Assembly: GCA_900544115.1 (NCBI GenBank)
Contig: UQTW01000016.1
Span: 1 to 49,682, forward strand
Direction of reading: 5' to 3'
From: an uncultured Collinsella sp.
GTDB lineage: Bacteria > Actinomycetota > Coriobacteriia > Coriobacteriales > Coriobacteriaceae
DNA length: 49,682 nucleotides
A program made the position numbers and the translations under genes. The notes under the pieces were generated by a model. The model ran no database searches. It was not told the origin of the DNA and saw nothing but the letters and a program-made list of their open reading frames with translations. This document shows positions 16,912 to 24,664 of the stretch, one piece after another (within the stretch, counting starts at the first letter, position 1; the number at the start of each line of letters is the position of its first letter).

Positions 16912-17721
16912 CTATTCGGTGAGCTCGGGGCCCTCGCCGGGCACGTATGCCTCGGCGCCCTCGACTCGGTTGATGCAGATGGTTCCAAAGAGCTCGTCCT
17001 GGCTCAGCGTGAGCGAGCCGCGCTTGGCGAGCTCGAGCATGGCCAGGAAGGTGACGACGAGCTGCTCGGTGGTGGCGTCGCCGTCCAGCAGCTCACGGAA
17101 GGTGCAGGTTTGGTGTGCCATGGTAAAGCGATCGACCGAGGCCACGGTCAGGTCGAGCGGCACACGATGCGGCGCCACGTGCTCGGCTTCCAGCAAGAAG
17201 GTCTGTCGCTTGCCGTCAAGGTCGGCACAGATGACGGCCAGACCGCGCAGGGTGATGCCGGCCAGGTAGTCGGGCATGAGCCCCAGGAACTCGGGGTCGG
17301 GGCCGGCCACACGCGGGTGCATGCGGCTTTCGGCCTGCATGCGGGCACCGAGGGCCGCAGCCGCGCCTTTAAACTGCTTGTAGGCGATCAGGCGCTGGAT
17401 CAGGACCTCGCGTAGGGCGTCCCCGTCGAGCGCGCTAAGTTCTTCGAGGTCATCGTCGATCTCGTCATCGTCATCGGCTTTGCGCGGGGCCTCTTGCGGC
17501 ACCAACGAGGCGGCCTTGATGTCCAAAAGGGTTGCTGCGACCAGCAAAAAATCGCTCGCCACGTCCAGGTCCAGCGCTTCGATGCGCTCGGCCTCGGCAA
17601 GGTACTGCTCGGCCACCTCGCTGATGGAGATGGCGCCGATATCTACTTTTTGGCGGGTTACCAGCTGCAGCAGCAGGTCGAACGGTCCGCTGTAGACCTG
17701 CGTCGACACGCGATACGACAT
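16912..17721 (-). CDS. scpA: Segregation and condensation protein A (kleisin)
   Basis: Kleisin bridging the SMC heads. The 269 residues start with the family N-terminus YSGPFDLLLQLVTRQKVDI and ISISEVAEQYL, then ASDFLLVAATLLDIKAASLVP, an acidic linker (DDDDEIDDDLEE), and a C-terminal winged helix (TTEQLVVTFLAMLELAKRGS, LTLSQDELFGTICI). An 84-bp gap with small hairpins but no T-tract separates it from the protease gene upstream. Confidence 0.95.
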   Translation of the reverse strand: MSYRVSTQVYSGPFDLLLQLVTRQKVDIGAISISEVAEQYLAEAERIEALDLDVASDFLLVAATLLDIKAASLVPQEAPRKADDDDEIDDDLEELSALDGDALREVLIQRLIAYKQFKGAAAALGARMQAESRMHPRVAGPDPEFLGLMPDYLAGITLRGLAVICADLDGKRQTFLLEAEHVAPHRVPLDLTVASVDRFTMAHQTCTFRELLDGDATTEQLVVTFLAMLELAKRGSLTLSQDELFGTICINRVEGAEAYVPGEGPELTE

Positions 17722-17805
17722 CTTCGACCTCCTTTGACGGCGCCTTCGCGGCGCGGTTTGGGTGCATGTTACGACCGTTTTGCACGGTCGACCTGTAAGT
17801 TTACC

Positions 17806-18489
17806 TTAGATGCCGGCGATTGCGAAGTTGAGCAGCTGCTCAGCGAGCGGATACACGGTAACGTCGAAATAGCGGCCGATCACGTCGATGCCGGTCCACA
17901 TGGGCAGCAGATACAGAACCATGATGAGGATGGGCATGGCGTATTGCTGCAGGTGGTAGTAGTTGTTGAGCGCCTTGCCTTTGAGGAAGGGCACGATGAT
18001 CGACGAACCGTCGAGTGGCGGGATCGGGATGAGGTTGAAGAACGCGAGTGACAGGTTGACCACGATAAAGGTGGCGCCGAAGTTCATGATCTGTGATGCT
18101 ACGGCAAAGGACATGCTGGTGTAGAGGTTGCCGTACGTTGCGTGCATGAGGGCGGCCGCGAGGCACGCGAGTGCGATGTTCGATGCGGGGCCGGCCGCAC
18201 TCACCAGGACCTCGTCACGCTTGGGGTGCTTGAGGTTGTTGAGGTAGACCGGCACGGGCTTGGCGAAGGCGAACACGGGACCGCCGGCCGCGAGCATGAG
18301 CAGCGGCAGGATGATGGTGCCAAACGGGTCGATATGGTTAAGCGGGTTGAGCGACACGCGGCCGCGCGAACGGGCCGTCTTGTCGCCGAGCGCCCAGGCC
18401 GCGGCGGCGTGTGCGCTCTCGTGGATCACGATGCCCACGATGACGGCGACGGCGCTGGCGAGCAGGTTCATGATGTAGCTGCTGGACAT
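17806..18489 (-). CDS. Site-2 protease family zinc metalloprotease (M50)
   Basis: Intramembrane metalloprotease-like protein of 227 residues with about five helices. The zinc motif is H23-E24-S-A-H27, preceded by hydrophobic VIVGIVI, and the second ligand region is FFNLIPIPPLDGS. It lacks PDZ and CBS domains, so it resembles the short Rv-type/FtsH-free group found beside scpAB in many Gram-positives. Substrate unknown. Confidence 0.92.
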   Translation of the reverse strand: MSSSYIMNLLASAVAVIVGIVIHESAHAAAAWALGDKTARSRGRVSLNPLNHIDPFGTIILPLLMLAAGGPVFAFAKPVPVYLNNLKHPKRDEVLVSAAGPASNIALACLAAALMHATYGNLYTSMSFAVASQIMNFGATFIVVNLSLAFFNLIPIPPLDGSSIIVPFLKGKALNNYYHLQQYAMPILIMVLYLLPMWTGIDVIGRYFDVTVYPLAEQLLNFAIAGI

Positions 18490-18498
18490 GGCGCTCCT

Positions 18499-18795
18499 CT
18501 AGCGGACGCGACGCGAGGCGCGCGTGAGCAGGTAGTCGATCACAAACAGGATCACTGCGACGATGGCGTAATCCAAGCGGAACACACCGCCAAAGGGCGA
18601 CGTGATGACGCCGTAGCCGGCGATGGCGCTCGGCAGGGCGCGCGAAAGCTCGACGACAAAGCCCACGATCTGCAGCTTGGCGGTGAGGCCGCTAAAACAC
18701 AGCAGCACGGTCATCGCGCTCATAAAAATGCCGCAGATGCGACAGGCGATGGCGATGATGCTCATCGCCACGGCAGCGGCCTTACGAGAGTTCAC
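18499..18795 (-). CDS. Small membrane protein, unknown function
   Basis: 98 residues with about three hydrophobic stretches (AMSIIAIACRICGIFMSAM, QIVGFVVEL..., YAIVAVILFVIDYLL) and a basic tail TRASRRVR. I chose the GTG at 18795 because GGAG lies nine bases upstream; it overlaps the ABC-F end by 14 nt, suggesting translational coupling. An ATG at 18765 would shorten the protein by ten residues. I recognise no family. Confidence 0.65.
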   Translation of the reverse strand: MNSRKAAAVAMSIIAIACRICGIFMSAMTVLLCFSGLTAKLQIVGFVVELSRALPSAIAGYGVITSPFGGVFRLDYAIVAVILFVIDYLLTRASRRVR

Positions 18796-20815
18796 GCGCG
18801 GTCTCCTCTTCGATCTGGGTGGAAAGCTCCAGCCATTCGTCCTCGAGCTTGGGCAGCTCTTGCTTAAGGCCGTTATATTCCCCCAGCGCGGCGTTGAACT
18901 TGTCTTGATCGGCATAAAGCTCTTCGCTTGCCATCAATTCCATAAGCTCGTCATAGCGGGCGCGCTTTTTGTCGAGCTCCGTCTCGATCTTCTTGAGCTG
19001 GTTGCGCACGCCCTTAAGCTTTTTGTTGAGCGCAGCGCGGGCTTGGGCCTCGGCGCGCTTTTGCTCCTTGGTCTTTTTGCCCTCGGCAGGCTTGGGGGCG
19101 GCGACGGGGGTGTCGGCCTGGCCAGCGCTGGCCTTGGTGGACTTGGTCGTTGCCGGCGCGCTCTCCGTGGACGCCTCGGCGGCGGCGCGGGCCGCGAGGT
19201 CCTCACGCTTGTAGAGGTAGTAGTCGTAGTCGCCGTCGTAGACCGTGACCTTGCCATCGCGGATGTCGATCACGCGGTTGGCCACGGCGCGTACCAGGTG
19301 CTCGTCGTGGCTGATCAGCACGATGGTGCCGGGGAAGTTTTGCAGGGCGTTCTCGAGCATGTCCACCGAGTCGATGTCTAGGTGGTTGGTGGGCTCGTCC
19401 AGGCATAGGAGCGCCTCGGGCGCCACGAGCATCTTGGCCAGGGCCAGACGCGCTTTTTCGCCGCCGGAGAGGACGCGAACCTGCTTCTCGATGGAATCGT
19501 TGTCGCTAAACAGGAAGGCGCCCAGCAGGCTGCGCTGCTGCGGCACGGTCCACTTGGGCGTGACGGTGTCAATCTCTTGCAGGACGGTATTGGACTCGGT
19601 CATGCCCTCGAGTGCGTGCTGGGCGTAGTAGGCTACGCCTACGTTGGTGCCCAGGTCCCGGGTGCCGGTGGTGGGCGGCTCCAGTCCGGCGATGATCTTC
19701 ATGAGCGTGGACTTGCCGGCGCCGTTGGGGCCGACGAGCGCCACGTGCTCGCCGCGGTAGAGCTTGAGGTCGATATCGCTGTAGATGTGTTTGTTGCCGT
19801 AGGACTTGGAGACGCCCTCCAGGCCCACGACCATATCGCCGGAGCGCGGTGGGTCAGGGAACTTAAAGTCGATGTGCTTGTGGCCCTCGGGTAGGATGAC
19901 AAGCTCCTTTTTGATCTGCTCGATCTTGCGGATGCGCTCCTGGGCCTGGGCTGCCTTGGTGGGCTTGTAGCGGAACTTGTCGACGAAGACCTGCATGTGG
20001 GCGATGTCGCGCTCCTGGGCGGCGCGCTTGGCGCGCATCTGCTCAAGGTTGTCCTCGCGCTGCTTGAGGTAGCTGCTGTAGTTGCCGGTGTAAGTGGTCA
20101 CGCGACGATTTTCGAGTGCGGCGACGTGGTCGACGCAAGCGTCCATGAAGGCGCGGTCGTGGCTGACGATGAGGACGGCGCCGTCGTAGTTGGCGATAAA
20201 GCCGCGCAGCCACTGGACGCTCTCGAGGTCCAGGTGGTTGGTGGGCTCGTCCAGAAGGAGCAGGTCGGGGTGACGCAGGAAGAGCTTGGCCAGCGCGATG
20301 CGCATCTGCCAGCCGCCCGAGAACTCGGAGCACGGGCGCTCAAAGTCGGTGACTTTAAAGCCCAAGCCGGACAGGATCTTGCGGGCGTTGCTTTCGAGCT
20401 CGTAGCCGCCCAGATGCTCAAAGCGGTCCTGGACCTGGCCGTACTCGTTGAGGAGGGCGTCGACGTCCTTGCCCTGCTCGGAGAGCTCGGTGATCTGGGC
20501 CTGCAGCTCGTTGGCACGCTCGCCCATGCGGCGGATTTCCTTGGCGGCGGCCATGACCTCGGCGAGGATGGTGGTGTCCTTTTGCTCCAGGTTGGTTTCC
20601 TGCTCTAGGTAGCCTACCTGGCAGTCCTTGGCGTACTGGACCTGGCCGGAGTCGGGACTGTCGATGCCCATGATGATCTTGAGCATGGTGGTTTTGCCGG
20701 CGCCGTTGGGGCCCACGAGCGCGAAGCGCTCGCCGGGGTTGATCTGGAAGGACGCGCCGCTAAAGAGGACGCGTGCGCCGAAGCTTTTTTCGATCTTGTC
20801 GACCAGGAGGATCAT
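18782..20815 (-). CDS. ABC-F family ATPase (Uup/EttA-like ribosomal factor)
   Basis: A soluble ABC protein of 677 residues with two nucleotide-binding domains and no membrane part. Both P-loops read GPNGAGK(T/S)T, signatures are EFSGGWQMR and LSGGEKARL, and Walker B is LLLDEPTNHLDLES and LCLDEPTNHLDIDS. A linker between the domains (YLKQREDNLEQMRAKRAAQ onward) is the P-site-tRNA-interaction region of ABC-F factors. The Lys/Glu-rich C-terminus from ~545 is an Ala/Thr linker plus coiled coil like Uup or YfmR-type proteins. These factors act on stalled ribosomes; resistance to a drug is possible but not shown. The ATG at 20815 lies 31 bp after the tRNA-Ala terminator. Confidence 0.93.
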   Translation of the reverse strand: MILLVDKIEKSFGARVLFSGASFQINPGERFALVGPNGAGKTTMLKIIMGIDSPDSGQVQYAKDCQVGYLEQETNLEQKDTTILAEVMAAAKEIRRMGERANELQAQITELSEQGKDVDALLNEYGQVQDRFEHLGGYELESNARKILSGLGFKVTDFERPCSEFSGGWQMRIALAKLFLRHPDLLLLDEPTNHLDLESVQWLRGFIANYDGAVLIVSHDRAFMDACVDHVAALENRRVTTYTGNYSSYLKQREDNLEQMRAKRAAQERDIAHMQVFVDKFRYKPTKAAQAQERIRKIEQIKKELVILPEGHKHIDFKFPDPPRSGDMVVGLEGVSKSYGNKHIYSDIDLKLYRGEHVALVGPNGAGKSTLMKIIAGLEPPTTGTRDLGTNVGVAYYAQHALEGMTESNTVLQEIDTVTPKWTVPQQRSLLGAFLFSDNDSIEKQVRVLSGGEKARLALAKMLVAPEALLCLDEPTNHLDIDSVDMLENALQNFPGTIVLISHDEHLVRAVANRVIDIRDGKVTVYDGDYDYYLYKREDLAARAAAEASTESAPATTKSTKASAGQADTPVAAPKPAEGKKTKEQKRAEAQARAALNKKLKGVRNQLKKIETELDKKRARYDELMELMASEELYADQDKFNAALGEYNGLKQELPKLEDEWLELSTQIEEETARELS

Positions 20816-20845
20816 GGTGCCGCCTTTGACCTTGTGTGCCAATAT

Positions 20846-20875
20846 GAAAAAAGGCCCCAACTTGCGTTGGAGCCT
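20846..20875 (-). terminator. Terminator of tRNA-Ala copy 1
   Basis: On the minus strand GGCTCCAAC-GCAA-GTTGGGGCC is followed by TTTTTT: a 9-bp stem, one G-U pair and a GNRA-like loop. It ends tRNA-Ala transcription just before the ABC-F start, so the ABC-F ribosome-binding site lies directly downstream of it. Confidence 0.9.
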
Positions 20876-20890
20876 CATTCAATGCTCGGG

Positions 20891-20963
20891 TGGAGACGAG
20901 GGGGATCGAACCCCTGACCTCTTGACTGCCAGTCAAGCGCTCTCCCAGCTGAGCTACGCCCCC
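20891..20963 (-). tRNA. tRNA-Ala (anticodon GGC), copy 1
   Basis: A 73-nt cloverleaf starting GGGGGCG and ending CGTCTCC-A. The D arm is GCTCAGCTGGGAGAGC, anticodon loop CTGGCAG between CTTGA/TCAAG, and T arm AGGGGTTCGATCCCCCT. CCA is not encoded (ACCC follows). Identical to the copy at 21867-21939 across the gene. Confidence 0.95.
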
Positions 20964-20975
20964 GTGCGAAGAAGT

Positions 20976-21004
20976 ACTATACGGGAACTCCCCAGCCGAT
21001 GCAA
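20976..21004 (-). promoter_or_regulatory. Promoter of tRNA-Ala copy 1
   Basis: Minus-strand -35 TTGCAT (complement of 20999-21004), a 17-bp spacer, and -10 TATAGT (complement of 20976-20981), 12 bp before the tRNA. A G/C-rich stretch follows the -10 box. Confidence 0.75.
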
Positions 21005-21203
21005 GGACAATTTTGGAAAAAATTTCGCGAGTGTCGGCGCGCACGGGACCGCGCCAGCCCGCGGGGCGCCTGGCCCCCGCACGGCCCGTACGCCGGCCGA
21101 CTTGGCGCGTGGAACACGACGCGCCCCGTTCAACAGGGTTTTCCGTGCGCCGCCAGTCCCATTATCGGATCCGATTGCGAAGCGCCCCTCCCCAGCGCCT
21201 CAG

Positions 21204-21351
21204 AACCATGCCGGTTTACTACGATAAATCAGGAATGTCCAACCACACACGCCTTTTCGTGCAACCGGCGGGCTACCTACCTGCGGTTTTGCAAACGGAG
21301 AACACACGGTGCTCGGGGGTCGCCGATTCGTCGTAGTAAACCGGCATGGTT
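21204..21351. repeat. Inverted-repeat-bounded non-coding element, copy 1
   Basis: A perfect 21-bp inverted repeat (21204-21224 with 21331-21351, containing CCGGTTTACTACG) closes the element. From CCGG to CCGG it is 134 bp, exactly as long as copy 2 (22073-22206), and the two align without gaps. The ends, the internal core CTACCTGCGGTTTT and GTGCTC are conserved, while most other internal positions differ. Neither copy encodes a protein. It could be a structured RNA, a MITE or a regulatory palindrome. Confidence 0.7.
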
Positions 21352-21581
21352 TTGAAATGGCATCAGGTTGATTTCACGCAAAAGTGTGTTGGAGCCCTGA
21401 ATTAAAGGCCTTAACTTTTTTAGATCGCGTCTTTTCTGCGACGCGCCTAGATTAGCTGTTGATTAGCATCGGATTTGATCTTGCGTTGTGCGACTTGCTC
21501 GTGCATGGTAGTATTTCACGTCGTGAAGCGAAGAAATTAGGTCTAAGTTGCCTTTGTTAGAATTGCATTCACCGTTCATAA

Positions 21582-21657
21582 GGGCTCTTGGCGCAACGGT
21601 TAGCGCAGGGGACTCATAATCCCTGGGTTCTGGGTTCGAATCCCGGAGGGCCCACCA
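21582..21657 (+). tRNA. tRNA with CAT anticodon (Met or Ile2)
   Basis: A 76-nt cloverleaf on the plus strand from GGGCTCT to AGGGCCC-A-CCA, with the CCA encoded. The D arm is GCGCAACGGTTAGCGC, anticodon loop CTCATAA between GGGGA/TCCCT, and T arm CTGGGTTCGAATCCCGG. It is not initiator-like (the 1-72 pair is formed). Elongator Met and lysidine-modified Ile2 cannot be separated here by eye. Confidence 0.9.
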
Positions 21658-21666
21658 GAGAGTTTT

Positions 21667-21695
21667 AAGGCCGGGCATTACGCCTGGCCTTTTTG
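21667..21695 (+). terminator. Terminator after the CAT-anticodon tRNA
   Basis: AAGGCCGGGC-ATTAC-GCCTGGCCTT followed by TTTGTT, 10 bp after the CCA end of the tRNA. Confidence 0.85.
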
Positions 21696-21821
21696 TTATT
21701 GGCGCTGCGGACTAGCTTTGCCATCCACAGACGTAAAGTTATTAACATTCATATTCATGATTAACAATGGATATGTAGCCAAGATGCTGCCCAGCCAACA
21801 GATGTGTAAATCGATTGATAT

Positions 21822-21851
21822 GAAAAAAGGCCACAACTTGCGTTGGAGCCT
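21822..21851 (-). terminator. Terminator of tRNA-Ala copy 2
   Basis: Same hairpin as at 20846-20875, but a C-to-A change in the 3' arm adds one mismatch to the stem. The T-tract is intact. Confidence 0.75.
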
Positions 21852-21866
21852 CATTCAATGCTCGGG

Positions 21867-21939
21867 TGGAGACGAGGGGGATCGAACCCCTGACCTCTTG
21901 ACTGCCAGTCAAGCGCTCTCCCAGCTGAGCTACGCCCCC
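21867..21939 (-). tRNA. tRNA-Ala (anticodon GGC), copy 2
   Basis: A 73-nt gene identical in sequence to the copy at 20891-20963, with the same GGC anticodon and no encoded CCA. Confidence 0.95.
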
Positions 21940-21951
21940 GTGCGAAGAAGT

Positions 21952-21980
21952 ACTATACGTGAACTCCCCAGCCGATGCAA
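21952..21980 (-). promoter_or_regulatory. Promoter of tRNA-Ala copy 2
   Basis: TTGCAT (complement of 21975-21980), 17 bp, TATAGT (complement of 21952-21957), as in copy 1. The spacer differs by a single base. Confidence 0.75.
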
Positions 21981-22072
21981 GGACAATTTTGAACAATTTT
22001 GCGGCGCGTGGAACGGGTGTGGGGCCGAAAAGACCCACGATGCCCCATCCATCCTGTCGCTTCAAAAACAGA

Positions 22073-22206
22073 CCGGTTTACTACGCTGATTCCCGGATTT
22101 CCGACCTCTCGCTTACTTTCGCATAACGGGCAGGCTATCTACCTGCGGTTTTACGAGCGGCGAATTCGATGTGCTCAGCCACCCTCAATCCAACGTAGTA
22201 AACCGG
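22073..22206. repeat. Inverted-repeat-bounded non-coding element, copy 2
   Basis: CCGGTTTACTACG (22073-22085) and its exact complement (22194-22206) enclose 108 bp holding the core CTACCTGCGGTTTT. Length and register equal copy 1. The right flank CATGGTTTTAAAATGGCA is also nearly shared with copy 1, while the left flank is not. The rest of 21940-22274 contains no gene I can support. Confidence 0.7.
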
Positions 22207-22274
22207 CATGGTTTTAAAATGGCACTTAATTACTAACAGCATATAAAGTATTAAAATTGCTCACATTGAAATTA

Positions 22275-23429
22275 TTACTTACCAATACCAAGCCAATTGC
22301 ACAGAACGTTGGCCCGCAATCTGGTTTCAGCGCATCTCATCGCCTCGGTTTTTGGTTTGTAGCACAACTCCAATCGCTCACACACACTGTGAATGATGGC
22401 ATCAAGCTGATCGTGATCATTGAGCATGTCATGGGTTACAAGAAATACGTCGTATCCCATGCTTTGCAATGCTGTCATTCGGGTGGCATCGTGGTCAAGC
22501 ACAGCGCCCGATCCATGAATAACCTCACCTTGAAGTTCGATAATCAAGGCCTTCATTGTTATTGGGTTTACGATGACGATATCGCCGTAACAGATTTTCT
22601 GACCTGCGATTTTCCGAGCTGAATTCGACAGCGGTGTTAGGTCGTTGACGAATATGTTTTTAAACTCCGCTCCGCCGGCACGCCTCGGATGACTTAGCAA
22701 CATGATTCCAGCAACTTCTAGCGGGGATGCAGCAATACCCATTACCTGCTGTGCGGCTTCGCAGAATTGCTTTCCCCACATCTCGCCCTAAACCTTCGCC
22801 GAAAATCTATGTAATTCTTCTATTTCAATAAGAGGCTTTCTCATCCAAAGCGATGTGCCCTTTCTGTTAGTTTTATTTCCGGATCCGTCAGCCCGCTGCC
22901 CACTTTGATCATTCTCGCTGTCCTTCTGGTGCACCCGAGCGTAGACTCGCTTCCATGGGGCCTCGTCTTGGGTTTCGTCTAGTTCAAACAGACTTTCTGT
23001 GGTGTAATGCTCTTCTTCTGATTTTGCCCGCTCAAGTGCCATGTCAACCGCGGGCGATGGTTTAAAAACCGAGAACCATCCGCAAAATTCGTACATAGCC
23101 AGAACCAGATCGCATGAAGAAACGCTTCGAGTCATGGTGAATAGCGTATTAAGAGGGTCTGTGACGCTAAAGCCCATGCCCGTGTCGATGGAAACCTTCT
23201 CCGTATAGGCGTTGTTCCATCGGATGGTCCGTCTTGTCTTGGAATGCAGGTTGCTTCGTGTTGATGCTGCTGTGATGACTGGCGTCTTGAGAACTTCGGT
23301 TACAAAAGGGGCTTGGGATAGAGCTCGCCAGCCATCTTCGGAGCTAGGTAAGTGCGGGTAGAGGTCTCGCACCTGCGGTGGGCAGCGCCAATAGCGGAAT
23401 GCAGTGTTTGCGCAGACGATTTCGTCCAT
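22275..23429 (-). pseudogene. PD-(D/E)XK/DUF559-like nuclease-fold protein interrupted by an amber codon
   Basis: The start at 23429 (AGGGGAGG site) encodes MDEIVCANTAFRYWRCPP and runs 213 codons to TAG at 22788-22790. After two codons the same frame continues with ATG at 22781 for another 168 residues to 22275. The second half carries a Vsr/DUF559-like core: GDIVIV (acidic residue), ALIIELQGEVIH (E-x-Q in place of E-x-K), DHDATRMTALQSMGYDVFLVTHDML. The first half resembles the N-terminal part of such Coriobacteriia proteins (DPLNTLFTMTRSV, LVLAMYEFCG). The frame is unbroken apart from the stop, so a recent nonsense mutation is likelier than two genes, although GGGCGAG before ATG 22781 could allow re-initiation. 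Function unknown; an AbiEi-like defence or TA role is only a guess. Confidence 0.7.
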
Positions 23430-23755
23430 TTGCGCCTCCCCTGGTTACGGCCTCGGGCCGTGCGGATTGCGGGCATGGCCGATTATCTACTGGGGCATCA
23501 TGCGGGTAAGTACGGGAAGCTGACCAAACGCTGACCAAAAGCTTGACGCAATCCGTTGAAAAGCCGCCATAGGCATGAACGCGCTGGTACAAGCTGTGAG
23601 CCAGTGGTCTCTGTCTCCACAATTGCACATAGATTACGCAGGGAATTCAATGAATAAACGCAGACGCATTTTGCAAAACGCGCAATGACGACACCTAAGG
23701 TGAACTGCGTAACATATAACGCCTTAGGTAACTTCGCTTCGATTTTGGTGTCATA
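23430..23755. other. Intergenic region between the split nuclease gene and tRNA-Val
   Basis: No gene seen. The decamer GCTGACCAAA is repeated in tandem (23519-23528 and 23530-23539) upstream of the split gene and could be a regulator site. Near tRNA-Val, ACCTAAGG (23693-23700) pairs with CCTTAGGT (23722-23729), nested within GACACC/GGTGTC. An imperfect palindrome around TTTTGCAAAACGCG (~23668-23683) shares 13 bases with sequence near 3445, which also lies downstream of a minus-strand tRNA. Confidence 0.4.
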
Positions 23756-23789
23756 AAGAAAAAGGCCAGAGGCTTAACACCACTGACCT
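23756..23789 (-). terminator. Terminator of tRNA-Val
   Basis: On the minus strand AGGTCAGTGG pairs with CCTCTGGCCT (one G-U, one T-T mismatch; loop TGTTAAG), followed by TTTTTC. Confidence 0.75.
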
Positions 23790-23799
23790 GCGCTTTAGA

Positions 23800-23874
23800 T
23801 GGTGGGCGATACAAGATTCGAACTTGTGACCCCATCCGTGTGAAGGATATGCTCTACCCCTGAGCCAATCGCCC
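23800..23874 (-). tRNA. tRNA-Val (anticodon CAC)
   Basis: 75 nt, GGGCGAT to ATCGCCC-A-CCA with the CCA encoded. The D arm is GCTCAGGGGTAGAGC, anticodon loop TTCACAC between TATCC/GGATG, and T arm CAAGTTCGAATCTTG. Confidence 0.95.
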
Positions 23875-23981
23875 GTCGCCTTTCGGCAAAAGAGATACTA
23901 ACATAGCCGCGCGAGGTTTTCCAAGAACTTTTTGCCCTCGATTTTAAATTCGTGCGCGTAAGTCAAGCCAAAGCAGTCAAG

Positions 23982-24230
23982 TCACCCAACAAACCAGCAG
24001 GTAAAATACCCATCGCGGATGCGATAAATTACGCGAATGCCATCAGTGCGAAACTTAAGTTCCCTACAACCTGCAAGAAGACCCGAAAGCGGCTTGCCAA
24101 TTTCATCGGCCCGAAGTGCAAGACGCGCAATACCTTTGTCCACCATAGCGCGAACCGAGCCATCGAGTGACAGATACTCTTTCTCGGCAGTCTTGTCGTA
24201 AAACTCAACCTTAAACCTAGCCACGCTCAC
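23982..24230 (-). CDS. RelE/ParE-family toxin, possibly truncated
   Basis: 82 residues with the RelE-like core FKVEFYDKTAEKEYLSLDGSV, KPLSGLLAGCRELKFRTDGIRVIYRIRDG. Such toxins are usually ribosome-dependent mRNA nucleases. It overlaps the antitoxin gene by 4 nt. The end is odd: after RDG the protein finishes YFTCWFVG, while the next reading frame gives VFYLLVCWVT, closer to the last strand expected (hydrophobic, then a lysine-rich helix). A one-base frameshift may have clipped the C-terminus, making activity doubtful. Confidence 0.75.
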   Translation of the reverse strand: MSVARFKVEFYDKTAEKEYLSLDGSVRAMVDKGIARLALRADEIGKPLSGLLAGCRELKFRTDGIRVIYRIRDGYFTCWFVG

Positions 24231-24595
24231 TCGAACAGCTCTTCGTCGGAAATGGGATCGGTTGCCTCGGCTTCTAGCATGGCCTCGAACCTCTCACGTC
24301 CCACGGTATCGGAGAACGGAATGCCCTTGCGATTCGAATCAGCGTCGCTCTGCGCGAGCCTTGCAGCGGCTATAGCGTGCAGGCGCTCCTCTCGGAGCTG
24401 TTCGAGTTCGACCGCCATCGCTTCGAACTCGTCGAAGCCAACGATAACAGTATCGATGCCATCGTTCCTGTCTGAGACAAATTGCGGTTCTCTTCGAGCG
24501 CGACGTCTCGCTTCGCCAAAATTTTTGCTTGCCTGCGTCGAAGTCAGCACCTGTTCGCGTCCGAAAACGAGTTTATTGTCTATCACGGCAACCAT
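24227..24595 (-). CDS. Phd/YefM-like antitoxin
   Basis: 122 residues. The N-terminal VLTSTQASKNFGEARRRARREPQFVSDRNDG and TVIVGFDEFEAM follow the Phd/YefM pattern (a short DNA-binding fold contacting the operator, then a hydrophobic YEA/FDEFEAM-like strand). A long acidic helical tail (LEQLREERLHAIAAARL... DPISDEELFE) should bind the toxin. The ATG at 24595 follows AAAGGAGG. It overlaps the toxin by ATGA, the usual antitoxin-first TA layout. Confidence 0.82.
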   Translation of the reverse strand: MVAVIDNKLVFGREQVLTSTQASKNFGEARRRARREPQFVSDRNDGIDTVIVGFDEFEAMAVELEQLREERLHAIAAARLAQSDADSNRKGIPFSDTVGRERFEAMLEAEATDPISDEELFE

Positions 24596-24620
24596 AGCAA
24601 CCTCCTTTAAAATCTGTCTC

Positions 24621-24658
24621 TAATACGTATTATAGTTTCATTTAAATACGTACGTAAA
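24621..24658 (-). promoter_or_regulatory. Promoter and likely operator of the RelE/Phd pair
   Basis: A -10 TATAAT (complement of 24629-24634) and weak -35 TTTACG (24653-24658) with an 18-bp spacer. The perfect palindrome TAATACGTATTA (24621-24632) overlaps the -10 box, and TACGTACGTA (24647-24656) overlaps the -35, a good arrangement for autorepression by the antitoxin. Confidence 0.65.
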
Positions 24659-24664
24659 GGAAAG

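Larger units (their letters stand above)
21815..21995. repeat. Second copy of the tRNA-Ala block (duplicate of 20839-21019)
   Basis: From the terminator through the tRNA, promoter and GATGCAAGGACAATTTTG, the block repeats 20839-21019 at a constant offset of 976 bp, with only a few substitutions (one in the terminator stem, one after the -10 box). This is a recent segmental duplication. Left of it, 21718-21814 is AT-rich sequence in which I see no gene. Confidence 0.85.

Noticed and set aside
20628..22089. Open frames with GDEGDRTPDLLTASQALSQL and similar
   Set aside because: These are translations of tRNA-Ala genes, a well-known false protein family; the same is true for minus-strand frames over the CAT tRNA at 21463-21678.
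23688..23755. Riboswitch or T-box leader near tRNA-Val
   Set aside because: The nested inverted repeats are small, there is no T-box or known aptamer sequence, and no gene is positioned downstream on the same strand other than the tRNA terminator.
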